This document shows positions 57,239-64,000 of a stretch of DNA of 64,000 nt, in pieces. How positions within the stretch are numbered: the first letter of the stretch is position 1; each line of letters starts with the position of its first letter. The DNA comes from Convivina intestini (lineage in GTDB: Bacteria; Bacillota; Bacilli; Lactobacillales; Lactobacillaceae), in the NCBI RefSeq assembly GCF_003096575.1, contig NZ_QEKT01000006.1, positions 26,918 to 90,917 of the forward strand. The letters are read 5' to 3'. The translations under genes and the position numbers were made by a program. The notes under the pieces were generated by a model. The model saw nothing but the letters and a program-made list of their open reading frames with translations, had not been told where the DNA came from and searched no databases.

Positions 57239-57928
57239 TTATTGATTAATCAGTCGATCTGGTTGATGCCATCGATCCAAATGAACCAAAACATCAGCCT
57301 GCTGACGGCTAGGTCCAATATAATCATCCAAGTTCTTTTGATTTGTTGTTTCCCAAACCGCTAAGGCCAGGTTTTTAAACTGTTCTAATGGCATATTACG
57401 ATATTGATACCGCCAACTCTTAGGATTATCAGTAGCACTTAGCGTAGCCATAATGTTGCGGCTAAGATACCAATTTTTAATATGATCTAAATCAGCATCT
57501 AAATAAATACTAAAGTCCCGTTGGTTACTGGGCAGCTGCAAGGCCACCACTCCTTCGACAATCAAGATATTCGGACGAGTAATTATCTGCCGTTGATCAG
57601 GTACAATATCGCCAAAATCTTGCTCATAAAGCGGAATTTCAACCTGAGCCTCACCGGATTCAAAGGCCTTCAACATACCTACCAAATGGTCTAAATGATA
57701 ACTAGCTGGAAAACCTTTTTGTTCAAAAATACCTGCTGTTGTTAATTCCTGGTTGGTATATAGAAAATGATCACTACTAACTACCTGACAATCCAGACCC
57801 CTATTACTCAATTTTTCGGCCAACTGTTCTGCAAAGCTACTTTTACCAACGGCAACTGAACCACTAAGAGCCACCACAAAAAAGCGTTGCTGATATTTAG
57901 CTAAAATTTGATTAACTAACTCATCCAT
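57239..57928 (-). CDS. Short CoaA-like pantothenate kinase
   Basis: 229 residues matching type I pantothenate kinase motifs: VALSGSVAVGKSSFAEQL (P-loop), SSDHFLYTNQEL, KGFPASYHLDHLV, PLYEQDFGDIVPDQ, ILIVEGVVAL, DFSIYLDADLDHIKNWYLSR. Compared with CoaA of about 310 residues it lacks roughly 80 residues before the P-loop. It sits two bases from helD, with which it is probably co-transcribed. CoaA is the best call; a related uridine-kinase-family enzyme cannot be excluded. Confidence 0.7.
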   Translation of the reverse strand: MDELVNQILAKYQQRFFVVALSGSVAVGKSSFAEQLAEKLSNRGLDCQVVSSDHFLYTNQELTTAGIFEQKGFPASYHLDHLVGMLKAFESGEAQVEIPLYEQDFGDIVPDQRQIITRPNILIVEGVVALQLPSNQRDFSIYLDADLDHIKNWYLSRNIMATLSATDNPKSWRYQYRNMPLEQFKNLALAVWETTNQKNLDDYIGPSRQQADVLVHLDRWHQPDRLINQ

Positions 57929-57930
57929 GA

Positions 57931-60294
57931 TTATTCCTCTTGGTATAAGTCCTGCGGTAAATCAGTCAATAGGGGCGACATTGTCCCTGTACCAATCAAG
58001 GTTAAGCGATGCATCGCCCGCGAGGCCACCGTGTATAGCAATTGGCGCTGATTTTCACTGTGATAATGTTGGGCATCGGCTTGCCAAATAATAACGGCGT
58101 CAAATTCCAAACCTTTGGCTAAATAAGACGGTAAAATAATAGCGCCCGTGACCAAACGTTGGTTCTCAGAGTGAATCAAGGTAATGTCGGTATCTTGAAG
58201 CTGCTCGGTTAATTGACGAGCATCGGCTAAGGATTCGGTGATAACAGCAGTTGATTCCCGATCGGCCTGGTTTTGACTCAACTGATGACGTAAAGCCACT
58301 AGTGCCTCTTGGTTATCGGCATATAATTTAATGACTGGTTTCTCTCCCTTACGATCAAAAGCCTCAATCCGTTGACCATCTTTCAAAATGGCCTTAGTAA
58401 AGTCCGTGATTTGTTGTGTCGAACGATAAGTCTGATTCAATTCAACCCGATGCACCTTATCTCCATCAAATAGTTGAGAAAAATCATCTTGTAGGTCTTG
58501 GGCATTTTCATGCGTAAAGATAGCCTGATTCAAGTCACCTAAAACTGTAAATTTGGCCAAGGGGAACGAGAACTTCAAAAAGGCCAGTTGTAAGGGCGTA
58601 TAATCCTGAATTTCATCGATAAATAGGAAACGAATATCCCGCTGTCCGTGTTTACCAGTTACTAAATCATAAAGATAAAGATAAACCGTAGCACTAGCTA
58701 ATGAAATCTCGCCATTTTTCAGACTAGCAATCACCTTTTGAACGTATTCGTGCCATTCAGCCACACTAAGGTTAAACTGCGTCAAATCCAGATAGTCAGG
58801 TACTTGATTTAAAAAGTCAACAAATTGGGCATTAATATTCAAAAAGGCTGCCCGACGGATCTTACGAGCCAAGGGCCGTAATTCTCGAGTCACGATTTGC
58901 TTCCCCAAGAAATGGCGTTCAGCCTTATCACTGCTGAATTCGCGCTCCTGAAGGCCCTGTCCCAATTGATTAATCCGCGTTTTAGCCGCCGCATCCCCTT
59001 CTTGGTCATCGCCAAGACGGCTACGACCGGCGCCAACTAAATCGTCATATTCTTGCTTAGATAAGTTTTCAATTGCTTCTTCAACCCAATCCTGACGAAT
59101 TTGCACACCAACTTGGCTCCGTAAAGAGCGCATCAGGCTTTCCTGAGTAGCTTCTAGGCGTTGTGACAAACGGTAATTTTGATTGTAGTGGTAGTAAATT
59201 TCGGCGATTTTTTCTTTACGAATTAAAGACTCCCCATGGAACATTAAATTCCGTAAACGAATTCCTCCTTGATTAAGGCTATTGGCATAGGTATTAATCG
59301 CTTGATACATCGCCAAGCTACCCATTAATTGGTCAATTTTAGGATTTTTACCTTGATCTTCAAAACGTTGGTTTAAATTTTCCACTTGAAAACGTGGCAA
59401 TCGACGGGAAGCGTACTGATAGAAAGTCATTTGAACCAAGTTCTGCTCACCTAATTCTGGCAAGACTTGGTCCACATAATCATTAAATAACTGATTGGGG
59501 CTAAACAAAACCACCTGTCCACTGGTTAATTTTCCCCGGTAACGGTAAAGCAAGTACGCCACTCGTTGCATAATGGCAGCCGTTTTACCAGAGCCAGCTG
59601 CCCCCTGGACAAAGAGTAAATCCGCTTCAGTATCACGAATGATTTTATTTTGTTCTTTTTGAATGGTGGTGACAATGGACTTCATCTTTGTTGAAGACTC
59701 GCCAGCTAAGGCATTGACCAGCATGGCATCGCCAATGGCTTCTTCGGTATCAAAGAGTGTCACAATTACACCATCTTCAATTTCGAATTGACGTTTCAAC
59801 GTAACTTCAGCTTCTTGCGGACCGGCTGGTGTCAAATACTCAACGTCCCCAATACCACCATCATAATAAATAGAAGCGACCGGTGTCCGCCAATCATAGA
59901 CTAAAAAGTTATTATCATCATCGCTAAAAGAAGCTAAACCAATATAAATCGTTTCGCTTGGCGTATCTTCCCCATTTTTCTCTTTAAAATCAATCCGAGC
60001 AAAATAAGGCTTTTTAATTTGTTTCACTAGAGTTTCGTAACGTTGTTGCGAACGTGATTTAGAATTTTCACGCTCGGCTAAAAGCTGTTGTTGCTGCCGA
60101 ACTGACATAGCTGTTTCGATTATGCCCGAATAAGTATCGGTTTTGATGCGAACATCATCCCACCCTTTGGCGGCATCATTAATATTTTTATTTGATTGTT
60201 TAATCGCCGCTTTAGTATGCGCGATGGCTGTTTTTATTGCTTTAAGAGTCTTCTTTAAATATTTCTCTTCTATCACTCGAATTGGCTGATCCAC
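57931..60294 (-). CDS. helD: UvrD-like helicase / RNA polymerase recycling ATPase HelD
   Basis: 787 residues, superfamily 1. N-terminal coiled coil (about residues 5-90) that in HelD enters the RNA polymerase channel; Walker A LLFVQGAAGSGKTAAIMQRVAYLLY; RFLFIDEIQDYTPLQLAFLKF (Walker B); LNQTYRSTQQITDF; and late VASRAMHRLTLIG. HelD removes stalled polymerase from DNA. GTG 60294 with AGAGGTGAT upstream is preferred; the GTG at 60303 overlaps that site. Confidence 0.88.
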   Translation of the reverse strand: MDQPIRVIEEKYLKKTLKAIKTAIAHTKAAIKQSNKNINDAAKGWDDVRIKTDTYSGIIETAMSVRQQQQLLAERENSKSRSQQRYETLVKQIKKPYFARIDFKEKNGEDTPSETIYIGLASFSDDDNNFLVYDWRTPVASIYYDGGIGDVEYLTPAGPQEAEVTLKRQFEIEDGVIVTLFDTEEAIGDAMLVNALAGESSTKMKSIVTTIQKEQNKIIRDTEADLLFVQGAAGSGKTAAIMQRVAYLLYRYRGKLTSGQVVLFSPNQLFNDYVDQVLPELGEQNLVQMTFYQYASRRLPRFQVENLNQRFEDQGKNPKIDQLMGSLAMYQAINTYANSLNQGGIRLRNLMFHGESLIRKEKIAEIYYHYNQNYRLSQRLEATQESLMRSLRSQVGVQIRQDWVEEAIENLSKQEYDDLVGAGRSRLGDDQEGDAAAKTRINQLGQGLQEREFSSDKAERHFLGKQIVTRELRPLARKIRRAAFLNINAQFVDFLNQVPDYLDLTQFNLSVAEWHEYVQKVIASLKNGEISLASATVYLYLYDLVTGKHGQRDIRFLFIDEIQDYTPLQLAFLKFSFPLAKFTVLGDLNQAIFTHENAQDLQDDFSQLFDGDKVHRVELNQTYRSTQQITDFTKAILKDGQRIEAFDRKGEKPVIKLYADNQEALVALRHQLSQNQADRESTAVITESLADARQLTEQLQDTDITLIHSENQRLVTGAIILPSYLAKGLEFDAVIIWQADAQHYHSENQRQLLYTVASRAMHRLTLIGTGTMSPLLTDLPQDLYQEE

Positions 60295-60374
60295 AATAAT
60301 CACCTCTACCCTTAAAATATGTTCTCACAATTATACGCTTACCATTCGTAAAGATAAAGCACCATGATTTGGGC

Positions 60375-60403
60375 ATAAAAAAACGCCCGAAACGGACGTT
60401 GTA
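60375..60403 (-). terminator. Terminator of pgk
   Basis: Reverse strand AACGTCCG-TTT-CGGGCGTT and seven T residues. Confidence 0.88.
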
Positions 60404-60413
60404 AAAATTAAAA

Positions 60414-61631
60414 TTACTTATTAGTAAGAGATTCGATTCCAGGTAAAGGCTTACCTTCAAGGTATTCCAGTGAAGCACCACCACCAGTAGAGATGTGCGA
60501 AAGCTTATCAGCCACACCCAAAGCTTGAACAGCGGCAGTTGAATCACCACCACCAACGATAGTTGCCCCACCATTTTCAGTAACCTTAACTAGTTCGTTA
60601 CCGATAGCCAAGGTTCCCTTAGCGAAGTTAGGCATCTCAAAGACACCCATTGGACCATTCCAAACTACTGTCTTAGCATCAGACAACACTTCTTGGAACA
60701 AAGCGATTGACTTTGGTCCAATATCCAATCCCATGTAGCCATCAGGAATACCAGCTGCACTATCAACAATAACTGTCTTAGCATCATTGTTGAAAGCATC
60801 AGCAGCAACAGCATCAACGGGTAGGACTAGCTTGTCACCAGCTTCTGCCATCAATTGCTTAGCCAACTCAACCTTGTCCGCTTCAAATAGAGAATTACCA
60901 ATCTTGTTTCCCTTAGCAGCATCAAAGGTGTAGGCCATACCACCACCAACGATAACCTTATCAGCCTTGTTCAACAATGCCTTGATAACTTCAATCTTAT
61001 CTGAAACCTTAGCACCACCAATAATGGCAACGAAAGGACGCTTAGGGTTAGCAACTGTTTCGCCAAGATACTTGATTTCCTTTTCCATTAAGAAACCAGC
61101 AGCGGCTTGGTCAACGTTACTAGCAATTCCTACGTTAGATGCGTGGGCCCGGTGGGCTGTTCCAAAGGCATCATTGATAAAGATATCATCACCTAATGAA
61201 GCCCAGTACTTACCCAATTCAGGATCATTACCAGATTCCAACTTTACATACTCGCCATCCTTAACGTCTTCAAAACGAGTGTTTTCAACCATTAAGATCT
61301 GACCGTCTTCCAAAGCGTTAACCGCAGCTTCTAATTCTGCGCCACGAGTCTCAGGGATAAAGGTAACGTCCTTACCTAGCAACTCACCCAAGTGCTTAGC
61401 AACGGGTGCCAAAGATAATTCTTTCTTATCATCTTCAGTTTTAATCCGTCCCAAATGTGAGAATAAGATAGCGCGACCATTGTGCTCCAAAACATACTTG
61501 ATAGTTGGTAGCGCGGCAACGATTCGATTATCATTACCAATCACACCACCCTTAATGGGCACGTTGAAGTCAACTCGCATCAAAACTTTCTTACCTGCAA
61601 GTTCCAAGTCAGTAACTGCTAACTTTGCCAT
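60414..61631 (-). CDS. pgk: Phosphoglycerate kinase
   Basis: 405-residue glycolytic kinase forming ATP from 1,3-bisphosphoglycerate. [38 protein letters not shown] and [13 protein letters not shown] with the C-terminal [21 protein letters not shown] 61631 with GGAGG upstream. It is not linked to gap or tpi here. Confidence 0.98.
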   Translation of the reverse strand: MAKLAVTDLELAGKKVLMRVDFNVPIKGGVIGNDNRIVAALPTIKYVLEHNGRAILFSHLGRIKTEDDKKELSLAPVAKHLGELLGKDVTFIPETRGAELEAAVNALEDGQILMVENTRFEDVKDGEYVKLESGNDPELGKYWASLGDDIFINDAFGTAHRAHASNVGIASNVDQAAAGFLMEKEIKYLGETVANPKRPFVAIIGGAKVSDKIEVIKALLNKADKVIVGGGMAYTFDAAKGNKIGNSLFEADKVELAKQLMAEAGDKLVLPVDAVAADAFNNDAKTVIVDSAAGIPDGYMGLDIGPKSIALFQEVLSDAKTVVWNGPMGVFEMPNFAKGTLAIGNELVKVTENGGATIVGGGDSTAAVQALGVADKLSHISTGGGASLEYLEGKPLPGIESLTNK

Positions 61632-61666
61632 AAAAGCCTCCAAAATTTATTTAATTTGACAGCACC

Positions 61667-61695
61667 ATTATAAAGCAAAAAACAATTGTTGTCTT
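61667..61695 (-). promoter_or_regulatory. Promoter of pgk
   Basis: Reverse strand AAGACA (61690-61695), 17-base spacer, TATAAT (61667-61672). Confidence 0.65.
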
Positions 61696-61726
61696 GTTTT
61701 TGCAATGAATTGAGCAAAAAACGGTT

Positions 61727-61963
61727 TTATTTTTTATCTGATTCCGGTAGGCCAAGTACGAAGAATAGATCCACTGGAATACTATACTTAGAAACTAGCA
61801 GCCGTACCTCCGACAAACGAAAATCGGAACCGGTACCATTTATTTTTTTATTAATATAATTGCTGCTGGTTTTTAACGTTTCCGCCAGTTCTAGCTGTGA
61901 TAGGTGGTTGCGGCGCAACCACTTTTTTAACGCATAATAGGGCTCTCTCAACCTTTTAGTCAT
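61727..61963 (-). CDS. Small XRE-type DNA-binding protein
   Basis: 78 residues with one helix-turn-helix: LKKWLRRNHLSQLELAETLKTSSNYINKKINGTGSDFRLSEVRLLVSKYSIPVDLFF. Resembles Cro-like or phage repressor-type proteins. Divergent from the S24 repressor and controlled from the shared intergenic region. No integrase or phage gene is present in the window, so a full prophage is not indicated here. Function unknown. Confidence 0.72.
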   Translation of the reverse strand: MTKRLREPYYALKKWLRRNHLSQLELAETLKTSSNYINKKINGTGSDFRLSEVRLLVSKYSIPVDLFFVLGLPESDKK

Positions 61964-61988
61964 TATATAGTCCTCGCTCTTTCTTTAT

Positions 61989-62004
61989 GTTCCTTTCAAG
62001 GAAC
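61989..62004. promoter_or_regulatory. Operator O1 (GTTCC-N6-GGAAC)
   Basis: Perfect palindrome GTTCCTTTCAAGGAAC just downstream of the leftward promoter, at its expected transcription start. Same half-sites and spacing as O2. Confidence 0.6.
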
Positions 62005-62010
62005 AGCTTT

Positions 62011-62039
62011 ATTTTACCTATACTTTTAAAGACTGTCAA
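62011..62039 (-). promoter_or_regulatory. Leftward promoter for the small XRE gene
   Basis: Reverse strand TTGACA (62034-62039), 17-base spacer, TAAAAT (62011-62016). Confidence 0.8.
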
Positions 62040-62046
62040 CAGTAAT

Positions 62047-62062
62047 GTTCCCCAAACGGAAT
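62047..62062. promoter_or_regulatory. Operator O2 (GTTCC-N6-GGAAT)
   Basis: GTTCC-CCAAAC-GGAAT, an imperfect copy of O1 with identical six-base spacing, upstream of the rightward promoter. Confidence 0.5.
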
Positions 62063-62082
62063 AATTATGTTATAATTATTCC
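62058..62082. repeat. 25-bp palindrome over the repressor promoter
   Basis: Arms GGAATAATTAT and ATAATTATTCC with a GTT centre. It contains the extended -10 TGT-TATAAT (62068-62076) of the rightward gene and overlaps O2. Confidence 0.7.
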
Positions 62083-62097
62083 CTCAGGAGGAATAAA

Positions 62098-62796
62098 ATG
62101 ACATTTGGAAATATCATCAGAAAGGCTCGCGTAAATTGTGAATTATCACAAGAACAGTTAGCAAAAGAATTAAACGACGAATTTCATACCTCCATTAGTA
62201 AGAGTATGATTTCTCGTTGGGAACATGGCACCGATATTCAGATGTCTTACGTACGAATTTTAGCCAAATATTTTAAAATGTCACCGAGCGAAATTTTAGG
62301 TCCTGATCTTACAGCTCTCTCTCCGACAAGATTGGCTGAAATTGAACAACAGCTTAGTCCAAGTAATCAACAAGAACTGCATCGTTATGCAAACCAGTTA
62401 TTACAAGCAGAAAAGAAAATCATCCCTCTTGATGCCAATAAAAATCGTGTCCAAATTTTAGGTACGGTTTCGGCCGGAACTGGCCAATACTTGTTGGATG
62501 CAGAGCCAGAATGGGAAAGCTTTACAGGTCATATGACTCTCCATGACTATGCTGTTCGCATCAGTGGTGATTCCATGGCTCCTCGTTTTGCTGATCAACA
62601 GGTTATTTTAGTTAAAAGAACTAATCAGGTACATTCTGGTGAAATTGTAATTGCCAACTATGATCAACAGGCTTACGTTAAGCAGTATGTTGATGATGAA
62701 AATGGTCGCCGATTAGTTTCCTTGAATCCTAAGTATGCTGATCTACCAATTAACGATCAGCACGAAGTAATGATTTTAGGTCAAGTCGTCGAATAA
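62098..62796 (+). CDS. HdiR/LexA-like self-cleaving repressor (XRE + S24 peptidase)
   Basis: 232 residues. N-terminal XRE helix-turn-helix (IIRKARVNCELSQEQLAKEL...SMISRWEHGTDIQMSYV) and C-terminal S24 domain. Predicted cleavage Ala-Gly in GTVSAGTGQY, catalytic Ser in ISGDSMAPRF, catalytic Lys in QAYVKQYV. This layout is that of HdiR of Lactococcus and phage CI-like repressors, inactivated by RecA during DNA damage. AGGAGG precedes the ATG. Inferred target: the divergent XRE gene and its own promoter. Confidence 0.88.
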   Translation: MTFGNIIRKARVNCELSQEQLAKELNDEFHTSISKSMISRWEHGTDIQMSYVRILAKYFKMSPSEILGPDLTALSPTRLAEIEQQLSPSNQQELHRYANQLLQAEKKIIPLDANKNRVQILGTVSAGTGQYLLDAEPEWESFTGHMTLHDYAVRISGDSMAPRFADQQVILVKRTNQVHSGEIVIANYDQQAYVKQYVDDENGRRLVSLNPKYADLPINDQHEVMILGQVVE

Positions 62797-62803
62797 TAAA
62801 AAG

Positions 62804-62839
62804 CAAAGAGGACTAGCTAGTCGTGCTAATCCTCTTTAT
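62804..62839 (+). terminator. Probable terminator of the repressor gene
   Basis: AAAGAGGA...TCCTCTTT hairpin with inner TAGC/GCTA, T-poor tail (TTTATTGTT). Confidence 0.55.
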
Positions 62840-62877
62840 TGTTACGTAATACATGTTGCTACTGCTTTATTAGATTA

Positions 62878-62914
62878 CAAAAAGCCCCTGGATTTAAAAT
62901 CCAGGGGCTTTTGC
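62878..62914 (-). terminator. Terminator of the serine-rich surface protein gene
   Basis: AAAAGCCCCTGGAT/ATCCAGGGGCTTTT hairpin with T run on the reverse strand. Confidence 0.88.
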
Positions 62915-62947
62915 CATGCTTGGGGTTAAAAAGTAATGCTTATTGTC

Positions 62948-64000
62948 TTACTTTTCTTCCTCTTTCTTGCGCTTTGAACCAAGTACACCTAGTGACAAGG
63001 TTGCAGCAGCTAAGCCGATTAGACCAGCAGCTGATTGGTTATCGCTGTCTTTACCAGTATTTGGCAAAGCACTGTGTCCTTGTGCTTTCGCATTCGAAAC
63101 AGAAGTTGAAAGAACAGGACTCAAGCTTGTTGATGTTGAGTTTGGTACTACCTTACCGTGAGCCGAACTCGTTGATGTTGAACCAGCAGCCGAGGCTGAT
63201 TGACTCATTGATTCAGAATCAGACATTGAGGCTGGATCGTTGGCCTTTGACTTTGAAGTCGAAGCTGATTGACTAGCACTCGTTGACATTGACGTCGAAC
63301 CAGCAGCCGAGGCCGACTGACTCATTGATTCAGAATCAGACATTGAGGCTGGATCGTTGGCCTTTGACTTTGAAGTCGAAGCTGATTGACTAGCACTCGT
63401 TGACATTGACGTTGAACCAGCAGCCGAGGCTGATTGACTCATTGACTCAGAATCAGACATCGAGGCTGGATTGTTAGCCTTTGACTTTGATGTCGACTGG
63501 CTAGCGCTTGTTGACATTGAGCTAGAAGTTGACTGACTCGTTGATGTCGAAGCAGAAGCTGAAGCCGGGTTGCTACCGTCCTTTGAAGTCGATGTTGAAG
63601 CCGACTGGCTAGCGCTTGTTGACATTGAGTTAGAAGCTGACTGACTCGTTGATGTCGACGTTGAAGCCGATGTCGGGTTGCTACCATCCTTTGAAGTCGA
63701 TGTCGAAGCCGACTGACTTGCGCTTGTTGACATTGAGCTAGAAGTTGACTGACTCGTTGATGCCGAAGCTGAAGCCGGATTGCTACCATCCTTTGAAGTC
63801 GATGTTGAAGCTGACTGGCTTGCACTCGTTGAGGCTGAGTTTGAATCGGGATTATTGCCACTCTGAGACATGGAAGCCGATTGACTAGTTGAAGCAGAAG
63901 TACTGTCAGACTTTGAATTTGAATTAGATTCTGAAGTGGACGTACTTGCCGACATCGAGGCCGACTTGGATTCAGACTTTGAATCAGAGATCGAAGTCGA
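62948..64000 (-). CDS. Serine-rich repeat LPXTG surface protein, C-terminal part
   Basis: Reading frame open to the right edge (350 residues visible). Almost entirely SxS-type repeats (SAST, SMSTSASQSASTS), then a C-terminal sortase signal: LPNTG (in HSALPNTGKDSDNQ), a hydrophobic span LIGLAAATLSLGVLG and a basic tail KRKKEEEK. Such proteins are heavily glycosylated adhesins displayed on peptidoglycan. The N-terminal domain and signal peptide lie outside the window. Near-identical tandem blocks make the length variable. Confidence 0.92.
   Translation of the reverse strand, partial: STSISDSKSESKSASMSASTSTSESNSNSKSDSTSASTSQSASMSQSGNNPDSNSASTSASQSASTSTSKDGSNPASASASTSQSTSSSMSTSASQSASTSTSKDGSNPTSASTSTSTSQSASNSMSTSASQSASTSTSKDGSNPASASASTSTSQSTSSSMSTSASQSTSKSKANNPASMSDSESMSQSASAAGSTSMSTSASQSASTSKSKANDPASMSDSESMSQSASAAGSTSMSTSASQSASTSKSKANDPASMSDSESMSQSASAAGSTSTSSAHGKVVPNSTSTSLSPVLSTSVSNAKAQGHSALPNTGKDSDNQSAAGLIGLAAATLSLGVLGSKRKKEEEK
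63172..63490 (-). repeat. 117-bp tandem repeat block in the surface protein gene
   Basis: Three consecutive units encoding KSKAN(D/N)PASMSDSESMSQ and 21 more residues, 39 residues (117 bp) each. Units 1-2 are almost identical at DNA level; the last is truncated into GSTSTSSAHG. Confidence 0.85.
63497..63835 (-). repeat. Second repeat family (102-108 bp) in the surface protein gene
   Basis: Units starting STSKDGSNP, followed by SASxSTSxSQSxSxSMSTSASQSA, three copies with spacing of about 102 and 108 bp and small in-frame length differences. Confidence 0.75.

Noticed and set aside
61727..62796. Start of a prophage
   Set aside because: Only the repressor pair is present; no integrase, attachment repeat or structural genes are visible. 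HdiR-like chromosomal regulators look the same.
62948..64000. CRISPR-like array from the regular repeats
   Set aside because: The repeats are in frame, encode serine-rich protein, vary by codon multiples and end in an LPXTG signal.

Overview
The window is a chromosomal segment of a low-GC Gram-positive lactic acid bacterium (Lactobacillales). The evidence is a T-box leader, an L10 leader and a lysine riboswitch, a short SRP RNA next to dnaX, a catabolite-response (cre) site, the conserved order dnaX-recR-yaaL-tmk-darA-holB-rsmI, and an LPNTG-anchored serine-rich surface protein. Gene content and several divergent core proteins suggest the Leuconostoc/Weissella side of the Lactobacillaceae, but I cannot prove the genus from sequence alone.

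Layout. 1-2.6 kb: start of gap (minus), an orphan ECF transporter S component and a flavin disulfide-reductase-like enzyme. 2.6-8.2 kb: metG (minus), then a plus-strand cystine ABC transporter operon with a nuclease gene. That operon is preceded by a 17-codon, cysteine-containing leader peptide ORF and mutually exclusive antiterminator/terminator helices. 8.2-18.3 kb: metabolic and accessory genes (ferredoxin-NADP reductase, nucleoside hydrolase, deoxynucleoside kinase, VanY-type carboxypeptidase, tRNA-Lys, a T-box-controlled amidotransferase/amino-acid transporter pair, fructokinase, a possible structured RNA, a CPBP protease, galE). 18.3-29.9 kb: a long minus-strand information-processing block (rsmI, holB, darA, tmk, yaaL, recR, dnaX, SRP RNA, tadA, an rsmC-like methyltransferase, rplL/rplJ, rplA/rplK, nusG, secE, rpmG, a SigH/ComX-like sigma factor, rlmB, mrnC). 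30.4-38.7 kb: two paralogous membrane proteins, then rpoC and rpoB. 39-45.6 kb: a TetR regulator, a lysine permease under a lysine riboswitch, a degenerate PAP2-like protein, an LCP ligase, trpS, a ketopantoate-reductase-like gene and tRNA-Glu. 45.7-52.2 kb: the complete atpBEFHAGDC operon. 52.4-61.6 kb: uraA, gpmA, a cold-shock gene, a DUF4811/DHA2 efflux pair, a short CoaA-like kinase with HelD, and pgk. 61.7-64 kb: a divergent repressor switch (small XRE protein versus HdiR/LexA-like S24 repressor) and the C-terminal part of a serine-repeat LPXTG adhesin cut by the window edge.

Most interesting: (i) a ribosome-mediated cysteine attenuator in front of the cystine transporter operon, whose three transporter proteins contain no cysteine at all; (ii) loss of the structural zinc cysteines in RpoC (second site), DnaX and the clamp-loader delta' subunit, while RecR, L33, TadA and the first RpoC site keep theirs; (iii) an unassigned intergenic RNA candidate with a perfect 11-bp long-range helix; (iv) a repressor divergon with two matched GTTCC-N6-GGAAC/T operators and a 25-bp palindrome. 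All helices and promoters were found by eye; no folding, alignment or database search was run.
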